In this document: piece after piece, positions 23,550 through 35,395 of the stretch
Position numbering within the stretch: position 1 is the first letter of the stretch
How the letters are laid out: each line of letters opens with the position of its first letter
Assembly (NCBI GenBank): GCA_033002965.1
Contig: JAURVB010013253.1
Location: forward strand, 53,501 to 117,500
Direction of reading: 5' to 3'
DNA: 64,000 nucleotides
Source: Piper betle
Taxonomy: Eukaryota > Streptophyta > Magnoliopsida > Piperales > Piperaceae
Position numbers and translations under genes: made by a program
The notes under the pieces: model-generated
The model's input: only the letters and a program-made list of their open reading frames with translations
Database searches by the model: none
What the model was told of the DNA's origin: nothing

Positions 23550-26292
23550 TTAAAGGTTTTCAACTCTTTCAAGGCATTCGGAAACGGCTTTCATCCTTGG
23601 CCGGGCTTCCGGGTTGGACTCTGTACATCCGAGGGCAATATGGAATGTAGCCAGCACTTGTTTCTTAGCATAAACTTCATGCAATAGCAATGGATCCACA
23701 ATGTCTGAAAGAGGACGTTCCTCTTCGAAAGCTTGCCGCACAAATCTTTCTAAATCCATGTCATTTGATCCTGGAGAGGGATCTGGTAACCTGCCCGTAA
23801 GAATCTCCAAAAGCACGATTCCGAAGGCATAAACATCACATTTTTGGGTTCGCCCATTACCGCCACCTCGAGCTTCAGGTGCGCTGTAGCTTGAAGACGT
23901 GGATGTAGGCAGACTGGACTTTAGCACAGGGGCTGCACTGTAAAATGAATTCTGCCTTTTCCTAACAAAATCAGTTGAACCACGAGCACAACATATCAGT
24001 TGAGCAAGACCAAAACCAGAGACATATGGTTGGTGATCTTCACCAAGTAGCAGCTTTGATGACTTGATGCTTCCGTGAACATATTTCCCGGGGCTGAATT
24101 CGTGAATATAAGCAACGCCTCTCGCTGCACCTTGTGCTATTTTCAGCCTTACAGTCCAAGGTAGAGGGGGCGGGGTCAGAGCTCCAGCTGGAAAGAAAGG
24201 TCAAACTTTTCATTCATAAAATGTGCAAACATAAAGTTGATTACCTACATTTGAAGAAAGGACATAGTCCTATAATTATAAACAAGGCCATCACACAAAA
24301 ATTAAATATCGGCTACCATTCCAGTCTATTTGCATGCATTTAGCAGGAGTCACATTTGGCATATTTGATGATTCCTTTTATAAAAACAAAGATCTATATA
24401 ATCTTTTTACTAAGCAACGCAAACATATCTTGGTATTCCTAATGATATAGCTGGAACTCTTCTGTAGAAGAGAGTTCCCGACTTGACGAGATTGAATCTG
24501 TTTGAGACGTTGTAGGGCAAACAAAAGCTTAATTATATGCTAGGGGAAGCCACATTCACGTCTAATTATATATATACAGGAGAGGAGACAAAAAAAAAAA
24601 TCATAGTCGAGTAGATATGTATGCACAGAGAGAGAGAGAAGGAGAGATTAATTTGAAAGGGGAGAAAAGTATTGATAGGAATTAGAGGAAGGATTGATTG
24701 AAGTACCAGCGTGCAAGGCGGAATGGAGAGTGCCATTAGGGATGTAGTCGGAGACGAGAAGGCGCTCGTCGGGGGCGAAGTAGTAGGCTCTGAGACGGAC
24801 GAGGTTGGGGTGCCTCACCCGCCCGATGGCCTCCACCTCCGCCTCCAACTCCGCCTGATCCCCACTCCAGCTGCTGCCCTGCACGCCACCTAATTCGCTC
24901 AGCCTCCTCACTGCCACCGCCAACCCCTTCCCCACCACCACCTTGTAAACGATCCCGCTCCTGCTCTTGTCAACCACGTAGGCCGATGCTCTCAGCAGCT
25001 CCTCCAGCCCCACCCCGAACCCTTCGTCCAACACCCGCAGACCCCCCCGTTTTGGTTGATCTGATTCCTCGTAATCTTGTCCACGTACGAGGAGGAGGAG
25101 GAGTGGTGGTGGTAGTAGTCATCATCCACCACCTCCTCAGCCTCTCTTCTTCTGACCTGAGCCTCATCATCATCATCATCCACTTCCACCACCGTCTTTG
25201 TCGACATTGTTACCATTGAAGCAGCAGCTTTCTGCTGCTTCTCCCCGTCGCCCACTGCATCTGCTCTCCTCCTCCTCCTCCTAACTAGCAGGCAGCGCAC
25301 GCTGAGCACTACTAGGACAAGGGCGGCGGCCAATATAAGGGCCACGCCGCTTGCGAGGATAGTGATTTTGGGAAACGTGTTACGGCTACTCAGCTGCTTG
25401 GTGGTACTACTGCTATCCGTGAAGGAGCTGGGGTTCGGGTGGCCACCAGCAGTAGCCGCCGTCGGCGCCCTGGAAAGATTATAATTATCAGCACCACCAG
25501 GAGACGTAGTTTTAGTACCCTCGTCGCGGCTGCTGCAGGGCGCTTGGAGGGGGAAGCCACAGAGGTAGGGGTTGCCGGCGAAGGCGGTGGGGCCTTGGTT
25601 GAGCAGCGACCAAATCTGGGGTATGGGGCCGCTCAGGTTGTTGTGGCGAAGATCAAGGGTGAGGGAGAGCGGGAAGCGGGCGAAGGCGGTGGGGATCGGG
25701 CCGGAGAAGCTGTTGTAGGAGAGGTTGAGGGTGCCGGCGAGGGAAGGGAGCTGCGCCAGGGCGGGTGGCAGAGGCCCGGAAAGGGCGTTGGAGGAGAGGT
25801 CGAGGAAGATGAGGTTGGTGAGGAGCCGGATCTGGTCGGGGATGGGTCCGGTGAGGGAGTTGTGAGAGAGGTCGAGGGAGGCCAGGGCAGGGATGGCCAA
25901 GAGCCGGGTCGGGATGGGGTTGGACAAATTGTTGTGTGGGAGGGAGAGGCGACGCAGCGTGAGGAGGAAGCCCAGCTCCGAGGGTATGTAGCCGGTTAGC
26001 CCCTTGTCCGGAAGGACGAGCTCCGTCACACGGCCTGAGGTGCTGCTGCAGCTCACCCCCTCCCACCCGCATGGGTTGCCGTCCCACTCCCCCATCCCGC
26101 CAGGGCCTGGTGGGGGTCGCGCGTCACCGCCGCTTTCAGGGCAAGTAGCGAAAAGCCGTCGGAGTTGAGGGCAAAGGTCGACTTGGGTAACCAGCTGCCA
26201 ATCATCACCATCATTAATGTTAATGGGACTACTCCTCCTGCCGCTGCTGCGAAGCTCCCATATCTTATTATTGACATTGTGATCGACAACAT
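23550..26292 (-). CDS. LRR receptor-like protein, ZAR1-type pseudokinase, two frame breaks
   Basis: Exon 1 (26292-24707) and exon 2 (24187-23550) are joined by a GT-AG intron. Order: signal peptide, LRR N-cap (SLLALKAAV, NPCGWEGVSC), about five LRRs (LDLSHNSLTGPIP type), the NPYLCGFPL cap, a Ser/Thr-rich linker, a membrane span (ASGVALILAAALVLVVLSV), an acidic/His juxtamembrane stretch, then a kinase-like domain. The family is the plasma-membrane LRR kinases near Arabidopsis ZAR1/At4g37250. Key residues are changed: AVRRL replaces the VAIK lysine, VHGSIKSSKLLL lacks the catalytic Asp, and SGFG replaces DFG, so it should not transfer phosphate. Two breaks, in the C5 run 26089-26093 and the C7 run 25042-25048 (plus strand), are each explained by one missing base. 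With both restored, exon 1 ends in the phase exon 2 needs and the product is 741 residues. It may be a sequencing artefact or a young pseudogene. Confidence 0.85.
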
Positions 26293-26438
26293 GCAGGATG
26301 CACTACTACTACAAACTACTTACTTCCTCGTCTAAGTCGCCGTAAATCTGAGCTGCTGCTGCAGCATTTTAGGCGTTCCTCCTCATCAAACACGGATTTT
26401 CTGCTCACGGTGAAACCCCGCGCCAGCTACAGCTTGTG

Positions 26439-26465
26439 GCTGCTGCTGCTGCTGCTGCTGCTGCT
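26439..26465. repeat. (CTG)n trinucleotide repeat
   Basis: About eight CTG units lie in the 5' flank of the LRR receptor gene. They create a Leu-rich open frame on the plus strand that is not credible as a gene. Confidence 0.85.
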
Positions 26466-27989
26466 TCTTTCTTCTTGCAATCACCAGGCAGGTGATCAAT
26501 TTAATTATATGCAATTTGCAGGCTGGCTTGCTTGCTGTGCTGCGGGTGGAGGAGTTTGGATTGGAACACGGAGAGAGGAGAGATCAGGGAAGGTTGTTTG
26601 GTTCCTTTTGTTTTCGAATTCATTTATTTATTATTTGCTTCATATGTGTCGGAGTTCGCGCCAACCGGAGGAGTGACACAGTTACAGCTGCGACTCTGCC
26701 ACATTGCTTTCCCAGTTATTAACCATGCCTCGATCCCCCCCCCCCGTTTTTTACCCTAATCCGGTAAACAATTTTATTTTTTTCACGGAACCCATTTTTC
26801 AGAGGTGGAGGAGGACTACGGCCTACGGGGCTTCAACATAATTCACTTTAAAAGTCATAAAAAAATTATCCATATGTATACCAAACACTAAATCCTAAAT
26901 AAACACCACCTCTCTTATCTAATCATGCTAAATTATTATGTCCTTGTAAGCCCCTTACACTTAATACATGGGCATGCACTCGAGTGTTTTTTTGGGTTTT
27001 AACACAAATATAACAAATGTACTGGGAGAATACAATTGTAATTAGTGGATCAGCTCCTATACCATATTAAAGTAAGTACGTCTAAACTTCTATACAAAAT
27101 GAATACTCAGTTTGAATAATATATAAACACACCACTAGTTCATATAAACATATAAAATTATTATTGGGAGGAGCAAATCCATCTCCAATAAATAACAAAA
27201 TTGTTAAAAAAAGGTTGGTTCCCGTAGATCGGAATCATATTTCATCGTCACAATAAAATTGAAACAATTGCCCGTACTAACAATGTAGTGCTTTTTTGAC
27301 CCGTTTCACCTAGGGGTGGCGTCCTCCGTGTGTTGTGTGTCCACCAATTTTTAGCGTCCACGTGCCATGACCACAAAATAATCTACAAACATGGACGGAC
27401 ACGGACATAAAAACTGCAGCAACATAATTAAGCCTAATTTTCCATTTCGGACAGCATCCTAGAAACCGACGTACCCATCATCTGCCCCCCTCTGCACGCC
27501 AATTAACCGCCCAAACCCATCTCATTTTCACAGCCCATCCATCCATTCCTACGACTGACAACCTTATTTTGCTCAGCTTAATAATTTCACGAGTCTGAGA
27601 TTTCAATGCCCTGAGTAATGTACTTGCCCCCAATAACCAAATTGCTTAACAATGGCAATGCAAGATTGACAACCTCAAACAGTAAACACTCCCACCCATA
27701 ATTAGGAGTAACTCATACTTCAGCAATTTCACACACCAATAGAAAACAGAAACTCAATCTTGAACTAGCACCAGCTTCAAGTTTCAGTTCCACATTAACT
27801 CATGTTTTGTTAAAAATACAATTGTGAGAAAGTTGTAGTTCGTTCCATAATTACACAAATAATATGGCCATTGCATAACATAGCCATCTACACAGTTCAA
27901 TTACACCTCTTGAAGTATTGTATGAACAACTTCATGTAGGCATAAATTCAGTTCTCTGATGTGTTCTCTCTTTAACTCTCTCGAACCAC
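26466..27989. other. 5' flank of the LRR gene and intergenic DNA
   Basis: Contains the presumed promoter of the LRR gene, a C-run near 26735-26744 and AT-rich DNA. No further gene or element was recognised. Confidence 0.5.
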
Positions 27990-27997
27990 ATCAGCTT

Positions 27998-29246
27998 TAA
28001 ATGTGGGCGTGGATGGCCTGTGTCGGACCAAGGTGTGTTTGACTAAATTTTGAGCTGATCGAATTTAATTGAATAAAAGACAATCCAAACACAGATATTA
28101 CTTTGTCTACTTCGTCTGAATGAATGACCGACCAAGGGCCCAAAATTTTATTTGTAATAATTAGTAATTATATAATATACATACTTAATACATATTTAGA
28201 AGTCTTAAAACTTAAAACATGTTACAAAAAATGATAAATCATTATCATTGGCCCAAATATATTCACATCCATACAAACATATGTATCAAATAAAAATTCT
28301 CAAAATAACTAACAAAACAAAAGTACATATTTATAAAAGAAAATACCACAAAACGAACAAGTAATTAACATAAGAAAAATATCAGGACTAGTTAATTAAA
28401 GTGAGACAATAAGTATTAAAAGTAATATAATTAATAACATAATAATTCGACAAATCAAGTATAAGTAGATCATTAAACAATCTATATATTATGACTTATT
28501 AAATTTGTTAAAAGAAGACAACAAATATTAATACTATTGTGATTAATAACAAAATAAATTAGCAAATCCATTTATTAGCAAATTATTAAGCAAATCATTA
28601 AATAATCAACACATCATGATTAATTTAATGAAAAATATTATTATTGTTTTAGGTTTTAATATCCTTGAATTATTGTAAAAAATTGATATAATTAAAATGA
28701 TATTTTGTTTACAAAATTATTTAAGGTGATCATAAGTGCATGTCCTTATGCTTTTTTAAATTCGAGTTGATTTCAAACTAATACATAATAATAATTTTTT
28801 AATTATATTAGTGACAATACTAAAATTGTAACCAATAGGAATACATGGTACAATTGGTTCAATTGAATAAAATTAGAATTTAATATATTATATTAGATCA
28901 AATCTCATGTAATTATGCTCATAAATATTAAAATAATTTATGCGGGAGTCTATTGATTTGGTATTAAATATTTGAGTAGTTAATCTCATTAACAAATAAA
29001 AGGGGCTGCCCAACGATTTGATATTAAATAGTTGGGTGGTTGGTCTTGGATTCAAACAGTCATAGGTGCAGCTTTGAGAATTTTTTTAAAAAGTGAGGGC
29101 ACTTCGTGGGCATGCGACGGATTAGTAGGATAGTAGTTGGGTCAAACAAAAGTGGGAAAGAGTTCGGTCAGACAAATTTTATTTCACTAAAATTCGGACG
29201 GATACAGATACAGGTTTGATGCCCATCCGACCAATGCGCACCCCTA
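27998..29246 (+). mobile_element. Non-autonomous hAT element (GTCCGACC family), 1.25 kb
   Basis: Near-identical 8-bp flanks, ATCAGCTT (27990-27997) and ATCAGCTC (29247-29254), match at seven of eight positions. The left end TAAATGTGGGCGTGG and the right end read inward, TAGGGGTGCGCATTGG, are diverged inverted repeats. Subterminal GTCGGAC/TTCGGTC/CGGACGGA motifs match those at the left end of the larger hAT at 60917. The interior is AT-rich and non-coding. It is probably a deletion derivative mobilised by the same transposase family. Confidence 0.7.
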
Positions 29247-30176
29247 ATCAGCTCCCAGCTTCGGATCAATCAATATAAATTTGTGATACATCCAAAAAAC
29301 CGACAGAAACACAAAAAGAAATCCAAGCACAGCACTTTTACGTCTGTATAATGCAGGAGTTGACCAACTGACCATCAAAATTTTATAACCGATACTAAAC
29401 ATATATTAAAATACACTTTTAGGTTCCTGCATAATATTTAATGTAAAAAAAGCATCTCCAGGCAAAAGGTAGAACCAACAAAAAAATATTTAATTTTTAA
29501 CGACTTACTGTCAAAAGACCGGATGTCGGGACGGCGGGGGCGGCGGTAGGACGGCAGCGACGTCGGCCGTGGGATGGCGGTAGCGGTGAGAAGATTGACG
29601 GCGATACGGTTACTCTAACCAGTTGCATTTGTTTCCGCGGACTTCTAAGGAACCTTTCCGACAGTCGCGGCGTGTCCGTTTTTTTGCGGACGCTGTTTTA
29701 GTATCCGCAAAACTGCCACGGTCCGCATCGCGGCACGGCGTAGCGCCACCAATTTTGGACACCCCTATTTTCGCCGCGTTGGGCCTCCATTTTTTAATTG
29801 CTTTGCATTTAGGCTCGTTATTGAATGGGATTGACAACAGACAAGGACGCCTGAACTTTAAGTTCCAATGAAACATTTCAAGTTCTCAAGCCCATATTGT
29901 TGTGACTCCAGCCCATTTCAGAAATTGCAACATTGCGGCCACCACGACAGAGCAACCCATAGATTTGTGTTCAAAGCCCATCTCTGAGGGTCGTTGTCAT
30001 TTCAAACGCTCATTTTTCATCTCCAAGACTCCAACAAGGTATTTGCAACGCCTCTTTCCACTTAAAACCACACCTGGCGACCCAGCAGTTGGTGGATTCG
30101 CGCCCATTTTAAGAAGTCCCATTGCCAAAGGTGGGAGGAGGATTATCATAAGCCACTTAAGATTTTTAAGCGATCA
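29247..30176. other. Intergenic between two hAT elements, with a GC-rich hairpin segment
   Basis: Positions 29520-29760 are GC-rich and hold a perfect 9-bp inverted repeat, TTTTGCGGA (29682-29690) and TCCGCAAAA (29704-29712). The open frames on both strands have no recognisable family. It may be part of another unrecognised repeat. Confidence 0.5.
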
Positions 30177-30184
30177 ATTATTTC

Positions 30185-33100
30185 TTGGGATGGCAGGCAA
30201 GCCTAGCCGAGCCCGCCTCGGCTTATTTTTTGAGCCGAGTTCAACTCGAGTTCAAGATCGAGCCAAGCCAGCTCGGCTCGAACATAACACGCACGTACAA
30301 ACGAGGCCAAGCTTCTGGCTCACAAGCCTGGTTCGGCTCGGCTCGGCTCAGCTTGGAGCTCGAACTCATACTTAGGTTAGGCTTTCAGTGTTGGGCTTGG
30401 GCTCTCAAATGGCACTCATTTGAGAGTCCAACATTATTTTTAAAAAATTATGATATAGAACCCCGTGGGCTTAACCCACTGGGATTAGTGGGCTAAGCCC
30501 ACTGGGCTAAAAGAGGCTGGACTTGGGCTCTTTTAAGAGAGCCATTTAATGCGCAACGGCTCTCAAAGTGCCCGGACTTGGGCTCTCTTCAAGAGACTTG
30601 TTGAGGTTGGGCTCGAGCAGCTCTTTTAGGATAGCCTAAACTCTAAACTCTTTCTCTCCCTCTCTCCACATCATTTTCAAACTCTCGTTCTCTCCAAAAC
30701 TTCCGATTCTTTCAAACTTTCCCATTTTTATTCTCTTAAATCTCTTGAATTCTATTTTTATAAATTTTTTAACTTTGGTTATCTATCAAACTCGAAATGA
30801 CACTATTTTCCCGCAAGCCTTCCCATATCATCTACAAGTTGTTGATCCTCGGGATGATGTTCCCCAAAATGTTGAAACCCAACCCGGAGCCCCCTTGAAT
30901 TCTATTTTTTTATATAAGAGATTTTTAATCGAGTTGTTGATGAGGCAACAAAAAGAGCAAAAGTGCAATATAAGTATTGTTCTACATATTTAGCTATTGT
31001 TTAAGGTAGTACATTTTCTCTCACTCGACATGTCAAACAATGTATTCCAAAAAGAGTAAAATGATCCTAAGCAAAGTAGGTATCTATGGTTGGGAGCAAT
31101 ATTCGTGTCGAGAGTTCTTCTCATTCTCCATTAGTTCCCAAAGCGGCAAGATCTAAATTAATAAAAATGATTATTTGCACAGAATTACAGTTTTTTTTCC
31201 TGAAAATCCATGGTTTATCAAGTAGAATCAATATCTCAATCCAGGCTATGTTTTGATCCTGTGGAATACAGGTCAAGGTGTTGTGATAAAAGATTATGAT
31301 TCTTTTTGAGCTGCAATTTCAAACCCATTTCATAATTACAAAGGTTTTTTTTATTTACGGTTGACATGTGGACGAGTAAGCAATATCTTGGATATATTAT
31401 TATTTGTGCACATCTTATCAATGACAATTGGATTTTACAAAAGGGACTTATTACTTTTAAAATATCAGAACATCCACATTTTGGGGTTAACATGACTACT
31501 ATATTTTTAGACGTTTTGTGAGGTTTAAATATTTATGATCGAGTTTTTAGTATAACATAAGATAATGATTCAAATAATGATAAAATGGTTGAAACTATTT
31601 CTAGACGTGGTAGGATACAATTTCCTTCTATTTTTTATTTTTGATGTAGTACACATATTATTAATTTAATTGTTCAAAAAGGAATTAATATGTCGGATGA
31701 AGATATTGGTCGGCTTAAGGATGTTTTTTCATATTAGTGCTAGGGGCCCTAAGATTCAAAGTTATAAAAAAGTTTGTAAAGACTAAGGATCAAGGTTGAA
31801 AAAATGTAATATTGATACAAAACATAGGTGAAATAGTGCCTATCTGATACTAAAATCAATTAATGGTTATGAAGAGAGTTTAATATCTTGGATTGATCTT
31901 CATTGTACGGACCCAAATATTACTTTAGATCGGTTTGATTTTCATATAGCTAGACTTATGATAGATTTTTTAGAAGTTTTTTATGAAGCAACTAAAGAAC
32001 TTTCTGGAACTTATTATTGCACTACTCTTTTAGTTGTTCATAATATATTTAAAATAACTTTGCAATTTGCAAAATATAGGAATCATGAATTGTTGGATTA
32101 TTTATTATTAAAATAGAGGAAAAGTTTAAACAATATTGAGAATCACTACTTTTGCTTGCTTTGTTGGCACTAAAAATGGATCATAAATTGAAACTTAAAG
32201 GTGTATTATTTAGTATGAAACATTTTTATATGAACATGTGTATTGTTGAAAATGATGATAATGTAATTACGGAGAAATATATAAGAGATGACCTAGAAAA
32301 ACTGTATAGGGCTTATGAACAAAGATATGGTCATTATAAAAATTTAGGTTGTTCATCTTCTTTGTGTGCATCAAGTTCTGAGTACTCAACCTCTATTTTC
32401 AATGTAGAATTAAGAAGAAGAGATTGTGACTAGTAGTATAAACGGCGTGGAATGCTACACTTATGATCAAATATTCTTTCAACTAGAGGAGAGGGCCAAG
32501 CTTAATGTGTTAGAATGATGGAAAACTAATTCGACTATTTTTCCAGCCTTGAGTGCCATAGCAAAGGACTTGTTAATGTTGCCTATGTCAACCGTAGCAG
32601 TTGAGTCGATGTTTAATACAAGTGGTCAAGTTCTAAAGAAACACCGAAGTAAATTAGGTCTGGATGCCGCTGAAGCCACTAAGTGCCTAGATGATTGGTA
32701 TCATCAGGACAACGAATAGTACAACTTTACCAATTAGATATATTGTTGAGGATTTTACTTACTTTTTAATTACTAGTGATGGTATCAATTAATATTACAT
32801 ATGGTTATCTACATAAAATCTAATAAATATAATATTTATATTTGCGGATTAAAATTAAACATGATTGTATCTAGGTTTGTAGGTGCCAACGTAGTTGGGA
32901 TCTATTTATACCCCTATGATGCAATTTATCCAATTTAATTTTTTAATCAACAATGTTTATTTCTTTGAATTATTTATAGTCATATATTGATATTTGTTGT
33001 AAAATTAAATTAATGAATATTATCTATGAAAATTTGATGAGTTAATAAAATTTTAAAAAAATTAATGAAAAAAATTTAATAAGAATGATAAATTCCAAAA

Positions 33101-33310
33101 AATATTAAAACTCGAGCTCAACTTGAGCCGGGCTCGAACATGGCGAGCTCGACTCGGCTCGAGCCCATCGAGGACACAAGCTAAGCTGAGCCCGAACTCA
33201 TGACCAATGAGCCAAGCTTGGCTGGGCTAGTCTACAAGTCAAGCTCGGACAAGCTGACTTGATTAAAACTTGAGCTGAGGCAGCTTGGCTTGTCTTGTCT
33301 GACAACCCTA
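30185..33310 (+). mobile_element. hAT element with decayed transposase, 3.1 kb
   Basis: An exact 8-bp target-site duplication ATTATTTC flanks it (30177-30184 and 33311-33318). The ends TTGGGATGGCAGGCAAGCC and, inward from the right, TAGGGTTGTCAGACAAGAC are imperfect inverted repeats. About 150-200 bp at each end are filled with GCTCGGCTCG/GAGCTCGA-type words, presumably transposase-binding subterminal repeats. The middle carries a broken transposase (31020-32719). Before it lie gene-leader-like sequence and two palindromes, one of which is AGTGGGCTAAGCCCACT at 30487-30503. Confidence 0.88.
31020..32719 (+). pseudogene. hAT transposase pseudogene (BED finger to hATC)
   Basis: Several frames with many stops together cover a hAT transposase of the RICESLEEPER/zf-BED type. 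There is a BED finger remnant containing LTRHVKQCIPKR, a middle part with SKQYLGYIIICAHLI and LQKGLITF, and a C-terminal hATC dimerisation segment (WKTNSTIFPALSAIAKDLLM, then STVAVESMFNTSGQVLKKH, ending at the stop near 32719). Stops and frameshifts are scattered throughout, so it cannot make transposase. Confidence 0.8.
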
Positions 33311-33318
33311 ATTATTTC

Positions 33319-34513
33319 AAAAGTAATCATATAAATAAAATAATATAAATTAAATGTATTTTATGTATAAAAGAATCATAATTTTTCCTAAGGAGTCTAC
33401 TCAAAACAAGTTTTCTACTTTTCTAAAAACGTGGGATTTTCATTTGCGCATGAAAATAAACTATGATAATTTAATGCACAAAAATACACCAAATGTATGC
33501 TTCATTTATAAATATTAATATATACTACTTTTATTTGGTTGATCATTTAAAATGGTGGAATAATGTTCTATTCAAAATTCAATGACAATTTTTATGAATT
33601 TCATAATTTACTTGTACTTTATTATTTAATGTCTTAAATATTGTTGGGTTTTGGGTGGAAAATATTTTAAAAATAAAAAACCAGAGCAACATTTAAGAAA
33701 AAATACCGGTGCATCACTGCTGTGGGTCAGATTGGCCATGTGGCCGCTGCCATCACTAGGCAAATTGTGATTTTTTCGATAGTTTTTATCTTCCTAAACC
33801 AACCAAATTAAATGAACCTTAAAATATTTCAATATTCCCTGTTGTGTGTGATCGGAAGGCGTACTCAGATTACTCAATTCCAAGTTCGCTTGCTCCAATC
33901 TGAGCGTCAACCAGCCAGCTCAGGCTCTTGGGGATAGATAATAGGGGAGATGTGATTATTCTTGATAAATCAACGGCTGCGGTTGAAGACTAGTAAAAAG
34001 AATCAATGGTTGTCACGAGCATCATCATGTGTTAGTCGATACCAAGCATTATTCATTGAACTCTTTTGAATTGTGGACAAAAAGAAAAAAACAACAACTA
34101 TTTTTAGTCGAATACAATTTTTTTACTAAGCTTTTCATCCATCAACTGATTTGTGGCAGGGGTGGGGTGGATGATTTATGATTTTATGGAGGGGAAGCCG
34201 GAAGCGCAGGCCGTGTCATTCAAGAATGAGAAATAAAAGCTCAAGCAAAAAGTCTCTTTCAGAGAAGGCCAGGTGACGTGAGAACAGATGGCACCCGATC
34301 TTCCAATAAAAAAGGAAATATTGCAGGGCCTTACTGACAACTACCATAGATTTAGAAACCAAATATTTTCTGTTTGAAAAGACAAAAGAAATAAAAGCCG
34401 ACGGAATGTGACCGAGATGATCCAATCCAACGCGGGAAACGTGGGCTACGGATGTTCTATGAAAGGCCCACGTGCATCTCGTGTGACCCTTCACCTGGTC
34501 CGCCCCATTTCCA
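33319..34513. other. AT-rich intergenic, nothing recognised
   Basis: Spacer between two hAT elements. No gene, structured RNA or repeat boundary was identified. Confidence 0.55.
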
Positions 34514-34521
34514 CTTCTTTG

Positions 34522-35387
34522 CAGTGTTGCAGAAATCGTCCGATTCCGTGCGGAATCGGCCGATTTAAATCGGATCGGTGCGATGCCGATTTCGGGGCCA
34601 ACTCGGTCGGCCCCGAATCGGCTTCGGAATCGGCCGATTTAAATCGGAATCGGTTTTTTAATGAAATTACTAAAATACCCTAGGTATGATTTTTATTAAA
34701 TTATTTAAGCATGGGTAAAATGGTAATTTGGATTTTAAAAACCTAAAATCAAACCCGCTCCCCCCGCGCCGCCGCCGCTCGTCCGCCCGCCGCCGCCCCG
34801 TTTCCGCCCTCCGCCGTGCTCCCCGACTCCGGGCTCGCCGCCGACCGGGCTACCGACCTCGCCGCCGACCTCGCAACATCGCCGCCGAAGTGTGGCCGGA
34901 CCGAATCGGGCTGTGACGCACGAATCGCCGCGACTCGCCGCCGACTCGTCGCCGCTCCAGGCCGCCTCGCCGCCGGCTACGGGCAGCTGACTGTTCGTCC
35001 GACCGGGCTGCCGACATCCTCCGACATCGCCGCCTCGAGACTCGCCGCCGACCGGGCCGGCGGCGGCGAGGGGTAAAGAGTGGCATTCTCGTAATTAAAA
35101 GTTGACTCGAGTCTAACTCGAGTCAAAAATAATAATTAATTCTAAATAATTTAAAAAAAATATTAAAAAATATTTAAAAATATCAGAAACTATAATATAC
35201 AGAATAATATCAAAATAACATCAATACCTAATTTTAATATATTTATATTATAAATTGTCAAATTATTATATATGACCGATTAAATTAATTTGGACCGATT
35301 CAACTGAATCGATTCTTGGCTGATTCAGACCGATTCCGATTCCGATTCCGACTCCCTGGAAAACCGATTCCGATTCATGCAACCATG
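34522..35387 (-). mobile_element. Non-autonomous hAT element (copy 2, AATCGG family)
   Basis: This is the inverted counterpart of the element at 6384-7219, with the same order of subterminal AATCGG arrays, GC-rich core and AT-rich part. The flanks CTTCTTTG (34514-34521) and CTTCTTGG (35388-35395) match at seven of eight bases. The termini are CAGTGTTGCAGAAATCG and, inward from the right, CATGGTTGCATGAATCGG. The core contains the palindrome TTGACTCGAG..CTCGAGTCAA (35102-35126) followed, reading on the minus strand, by TTTTAATTACGAGAATGCCA. Confidence 0.85.
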
Positions 35388-35395
35388 CTTCTTGG

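Noticed and set aside
26410..26676. Secreted-looking small protein on the plus strand
   Set aside because: The hydrophobic run is produced by a CTG repeat, there is no ATG at the start, and it lies in the 5' flank of the LRR gene.
29610..29876. Overlapping open frames on both strands
   Set aside because: Mirror frames over a GC-rich hairpin segment; no protein family recognised.
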